Positions 30,066-33,458 of a stretch of 33,458 nt of DNA are shown here, one piece after another. Source of the stretch: Candidatus Gastranaerophilales bacterium (lineage in GTDB: Bacteria; Cyanobacteriota; Vampirovibrionia; Gastranaerophilales; Gastranaerophilaceae); the NCBI GenBank assembly GCA_944322945.1, contig CALUQN010000026.1, positions 1 through 33,458 on the forward strand, given 5' to 3'. Both the position numbers and the translations under genes were made by a program. A model generated the notes under the pieces. It did not search any database, was not told the origin of the DNA, and saw only the letters and a program-made list of their open reading frames with translations. The stretch's first letter is position 1. Each line of letters starts with the position of its first letter.

Positions 30066-33000
30066 ATGAAAGATATTGATTACATTACCTCAAAACCCTT
30101 AGCCTGCAAAGAAATCGGGGGGGGGTAGCCTCTAAAGCCTTACTGATAGCGGTTTTGCTGGGGGTGACTCCTGCGGTTGCGGCGGATGGTGACCTTTCAG
30201 CCCCAAGTAATGACAGCTTGTACACTTTGAACAGAGTTGAGACAGCGGGCGAAAACACTATTACAAAATTTGAATACAACAGCGCAACAGGCGAATTCAC
30301 GCCTGTTTATTATCGTTTGCAGCTGAACAATACGCAGTTTGGAGCGCAGGATGGCGATGTTGAGCTCAATTTTGGCTGGCAGACGGGTGCTGACGGCAAT
30401 CCGGAGTTTGTCAAAGACCCTGCAAATCCTGTAGGTCAGTCTATTGTCTACAAGTATCTTTCTTCTGTTACACAAAATCCAAGATTAGAACCTGATGATG
30501 GAGAAGATGTAACCGGCAATTTTGTTGGTATTCTTACAGAAAATGAAATCTTTGGTGGTGTAATATTTAATGAATATCATCAAATTGGAGATATAACTAG
30601 TAATTTTATTGATAATACGCTAATTTCTGAAGCAGGGAATGCAGGTGGTGTTATTTCTTCATTTGGTACAGTAAAAAGCATCACAGGTGATTTTATAAAT
30701 AACAAAGCTATAACGTCAGGTTCGGCTTCCGAAACGTCTATACCTCTAACTGTTGGCGGGGGGATACACAATGCTGGTGGTGGTACTGATTATTTGAAAG
30801 GAAATTTTATTAATAACTCTGTTGTTGGAGTTGTTGTTTTGGGTGGTGCTATTTATAATGTAAGTTCATTTGGAGAATTTACAGGTAATTTTATTGGTAA
30901 TCATGCAATTTCAGGGCAAAATGGCAGTGCACAGGGTGGTGCTATAGCTAATTCAGGGATGATAGGTAGAGATATAGATGGAGCACTCATTGATAGTTCA
31001 GCAGCACTGTATACTGCAAAACTTAATCTAGTAAATAATAAAACTGGTGAAGTTTTAACTCTGTATTCTAAATTATGGAATTCTGAAGAAGAGTTAAAAC
31101 AGCTTGTAGGGGAGCTGCAAGAGAGTTATTTAAATGCTGGGTATAAGTTTTATGATGTTGGTATGGATACTATAATTCCAGATGACCAATGGGATTTATA
31201 TAAAGAGGAGTATGAATCCTATATTGAGCAAGGCTACTATACAACAACTAATGAATTAGCTGAGGCCTTAGGTGATTCAGCCTTTGTGAATCCTGTCGGT
31301 GGTATCGAAAACTCAAGTTTTATCGGGAACTATGCTGTTGCCAAAGATGGTATAGCGCGCGGCGGTGCGATTTATACAATAACAGATCTAAAATTAACAG
31401 CCAAAGACGGCTATACATCAGTCTTTGCCGGTAACTATGTCAGCGACAAAGACGGTACCCGCGATGAGGGTATATACGTAAGCGGTGCGGAATTGACCCT
31501 GAACACGGAAACCGGCGGTCAAATCCTTATGGACGATATGATTAACGGTTATGAAGGGTATTCGTTGAGCCTTGAAGGTGACGGCACAGGCGCAATTTAT
31601 CTGAACAGACCCGTTACAGCACAAAAGTATGACGAAAATGCCGGCGGGCTTGTCTCAACAGCTGCAACAATCAACGTAAACAACGGCGCAAACGTCTACC
31701 TCAACAACGAAACCAACATTGATAACAACAACCTTAATATGAACGGCGGCTTTGTTTCGCTAATCAACAATACAATCGGTGTTTCCGCCCTCAACTCAAT
31801 GACAGTGAGCGCTGATACAGATATCGTGGCGGATGTTGACCTTGCAGCGAAAGAAATGGATAGATTCACGGCAACTTCTTACGGCACACACACAGGCAGC
31901 CTGAATGTTGTCGGGATGAACATCCTCAAAGATGCAGTTGAAGGCGAAGACGTCACAGCGGTCTACTTTGCAGAACCGGGCTTAAAAGACCACGTGACAA
32001 CAAGTATGAGCGAAGTTCCTGACAGCTTCCAAATGACAGCCTACACGCCAATCTACAAGTATAATGTAACTTACGACAACGAAAACGAGTATGACGGCAA
32101 AGGTGACGGCGGCTACTTTCTGTTCACCCGCGGCGATAAAATTTTGGGCGGAGGCTCTACAGGCGGCGGTTCAACCGGCAACCCGTCTGACGCCTTCAAC
32201 CCTGCAGTTTTAGCAACACCCGTCGCAAACCTTGCAGCAGGTCAGGCCGCTGTGAATGAGGCGTTTAAGCATGTTTTTGAACACGCGGATTCATTCACAC
32301 AGCTTCCGGCAATGGAGCGTTATGCAAAGATTAACGCTAACAAATACGCTATAAATACTGAGTTTAACGACTACCTGCCAAGCTATGCAGAACAACTCCA
32401 AAACAAAGGCGTCTGGTTCCGTCCGTATACAACCTTTGAAAGCATAAACCTCGACAACGGACCTGACGTTGACGCGATTACCTATGGAAGTTTGGTCGGT
32501 TTTGACGGTGATTTCAAAGAGATGAAAAACGGTTGGCACAGAGTCTTTACTGGCTACGCAGGCTATATGGGGTCTTCTTTGAACTACTCCGGCGTTGATA
32601 CCACTATGAACGGAGGTTTGTTAGGCTTCACTGAAACCTTCTACAAAGGTAACTTCTGGACTGCCATCACAGCTTCTGCGGGCGCCTCTGTCGGCGAATC
32701 CCATACTATGTACGGCAAAGAAGATTATACATCACTTTTAGCAGGTGTTGGGTCAAAAAACGGTTACAACTTCGAATTTAAAGACGGTAAGTTCATCATC
32801 CAGCCGATTATGTATTTGAGCTATACGTTTGTTAATACATTCGATTATAAAAACGCCGCTGGTGTAAACATTGAATCTGACCCATTACACACTATTCAAT
32901 TAAACCCGAGTGTAAGATTCATCGCAAACCTCAAAGGCGGCTGGCAGCCTTATGCCTCTGTTGGTATGGTATGGAACCTTATGAATGAAAGCAAGGTCAC

Positions 33001-33226
33001 AGCCAACAACGTGAAATTGCCGGAAATGTCTGTTAAACCGTACGTTGAATACGGGGTTGGTGTACAGCGGAACTGGGCGGATAAGTTCACGGCGTTCTTG
33101 CAGGCGATGATAAGAAACGGCGGACGTAATGGTATTGCGCTCACCGGCGGCTTCCGATTCATGCTCGGCTCAGATGACAAAGACAACGACAAACCGAAAG
33201 TTAAAAAAGAAATCAAGTCACTATAG
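30066..33226 (+). CDS. Phase-variable Pmp-like autotransporter, out of frame here
   Basis: From ATG 30066 (AAAGGA 7 nt upstream) the frame reads MKDIDYITSKPLACKEI into a G9 tract and stops at 30126 after 20 aa. The downstream frame continues VASKALLIAVLLGVTPAVAA, a signal-peptide core with a cleavage site, then a 740-residue passenger and a C-terminal autotransporter beta-barrel (from GVWFRPYTTFE, about residue 781, to GGFRFMLG), plus an 18-residue charged tail. Ten (or seven) Gs would give a 1053- (1052-) aa protein. The passenger has repeated FxxN (FIDN, FINN, FIGN) and GGAI/GGVI/GGGI motifs, as in chlamydial polymorphic membrane proteins. It probably acts as a surface adhesin or variable antigen. 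Part of the passenger (about 30480-31310) is more AT-rich than the rest. An internal TTG start would lack half the signal peptide. Confidence 0.82.
30117..30125 (+). repeat. Poly-G tract (G9) in the autotransporter gene
   Basis: Nine Gs, 17 codons after the ATG, between the start and the hydrophobic core of the signal peptide. With nine the frame ends at TAG directly after the tract; ten or seven restores it. Confidence 0.9.
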
Positions 33227-33242
33227 CAAACATGATGTTTGC

Positions 33243-33373
33243 TGTCATCCTGAAAGCGTAGAAAATCCGTTTTTTTTGAAAAACGTGATTTTCAAGCTGT
33301 TCAGGATCTTGCCATGCGGAAAATCTTGCCAGCTCTTCACAAGCTAAGACCCTGAAATAAATTCAGGGTGACA
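33243..33373. repeat. MITE-like element, right copy (131 bp)
   Basis: Same orientation as, and close to identical by eye with, the copy at 29358-29486: TGTCATCCTGAA ... TTCAGGGTGACA ends and the same interior. It starts 17 nt after the autotransporter stop, so the gene sits between direct repeats about 3.9 kb apart. Confidence 0.75.
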
Positions 33374-33377
33374 ATAA

Positions 33378-33402
33378 GTAGGTCAGGCAATGCCTGACCT
33401 AC
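33378..33402. repeat. GTAGGTCAGGCA palindrome, third copy
   Basis: Twelve-base arms GTAGGTCAGGCA / TGCCTGACCTAC around one A, followed by ACTTTGTACCCTCCCCAGGT, the same flank that follows the palindrome at 29264. The rest of the window (to 33458) shows no gene. Confidence 0.75.
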
Positions 33403-33458
33403 ATAAACTTTGTACCCTCCCCAGGTCGGGGCATTGTTAACAAACTAATGCTTTAAGG

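Overview
The window is AT-rich chromosomal DNA from a diderm bacterium. Several traits fit a gut-type, non-photosynthetic relative of the Cyanobacteria (Vampirovibrionia / Gastranaerophilales, 'Melainabacteria'): an LdpA-like [4Fe-4S] protein, a GH57 glucan-branching enzyme, autotransporter-type outer-membrane proteins, and direct-repeat boxes matching the cyanobacterial RpaB/HLR1 consensus. This placement is inference from gene content; no marker-gene tree could be run.

Layout. (1) 46-7463: five overlapping or abutting + strand genes of a surface-glycan operon. They are two paralogous HAD-type proteins, a CMP-sugar-transferase-like Rossmann protein, a divergent KdsB-type cytidylyltransferase, and a DRE-TIM aldolase fused to a second Rossmann-like domain. 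Together they look like a route for making, activating and transferring an unusual ulosonic acid. (2) 7478-12477: a metallophosphoesterase remnant, a ThiF/MoeB-type E1 enzyme with a GGDEF cyclase, an HD hydrolase, a small protein, a membrane-anchored class-A beta-lactamase-fold protein lacking the Glu166 equivalent, and the LdpA-like protein. (3) 12831-18508, mostly - strand: dut (ribosome-binding site inside a perfect hairpin arm), two uncharacterised proteins, rnhC and a bifunctional PBP, plus a + strand CxxCxxCC protein and rpsT. (4) 18793-23376: the GH57 enzyme, a membrane acyltransferase switched out of frame by a G13 tract, a second CxxCxxCC protein, a small protein and a GNAT-like protein. 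(5) 23473-28975: murC-murB-ddl-ftsQ-nadE, a compact cell-wall/division operon ending in a NAD synthetase with a shortened amidase domain. (6) 28976-33458: 1.1 kb of palindromic and MITE-like repeats, then a large Pmp-like autotransporter switched off by a G9 tract, then another copy of the same repeat.

Main points of interest. Two independent poly-G contingency loci, one for a glycan-modifying acyltransferase and one for a surface adhesin, are both out of frame by one or two bases here. HLR1-like boxes (WWTGTAAM-NN-WWTGTAAM) occur four times, all between genes; one lies about 60 bp upstream of the start point predicted by a near-perfect sigma70-type promoter of the phase-variable autotransporter. 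The autotransporter lies between direct copies of a 130-bp element with terminal inverted repeats. I found no tRNA, rRNA, CRISPR array or intact transposase gene.
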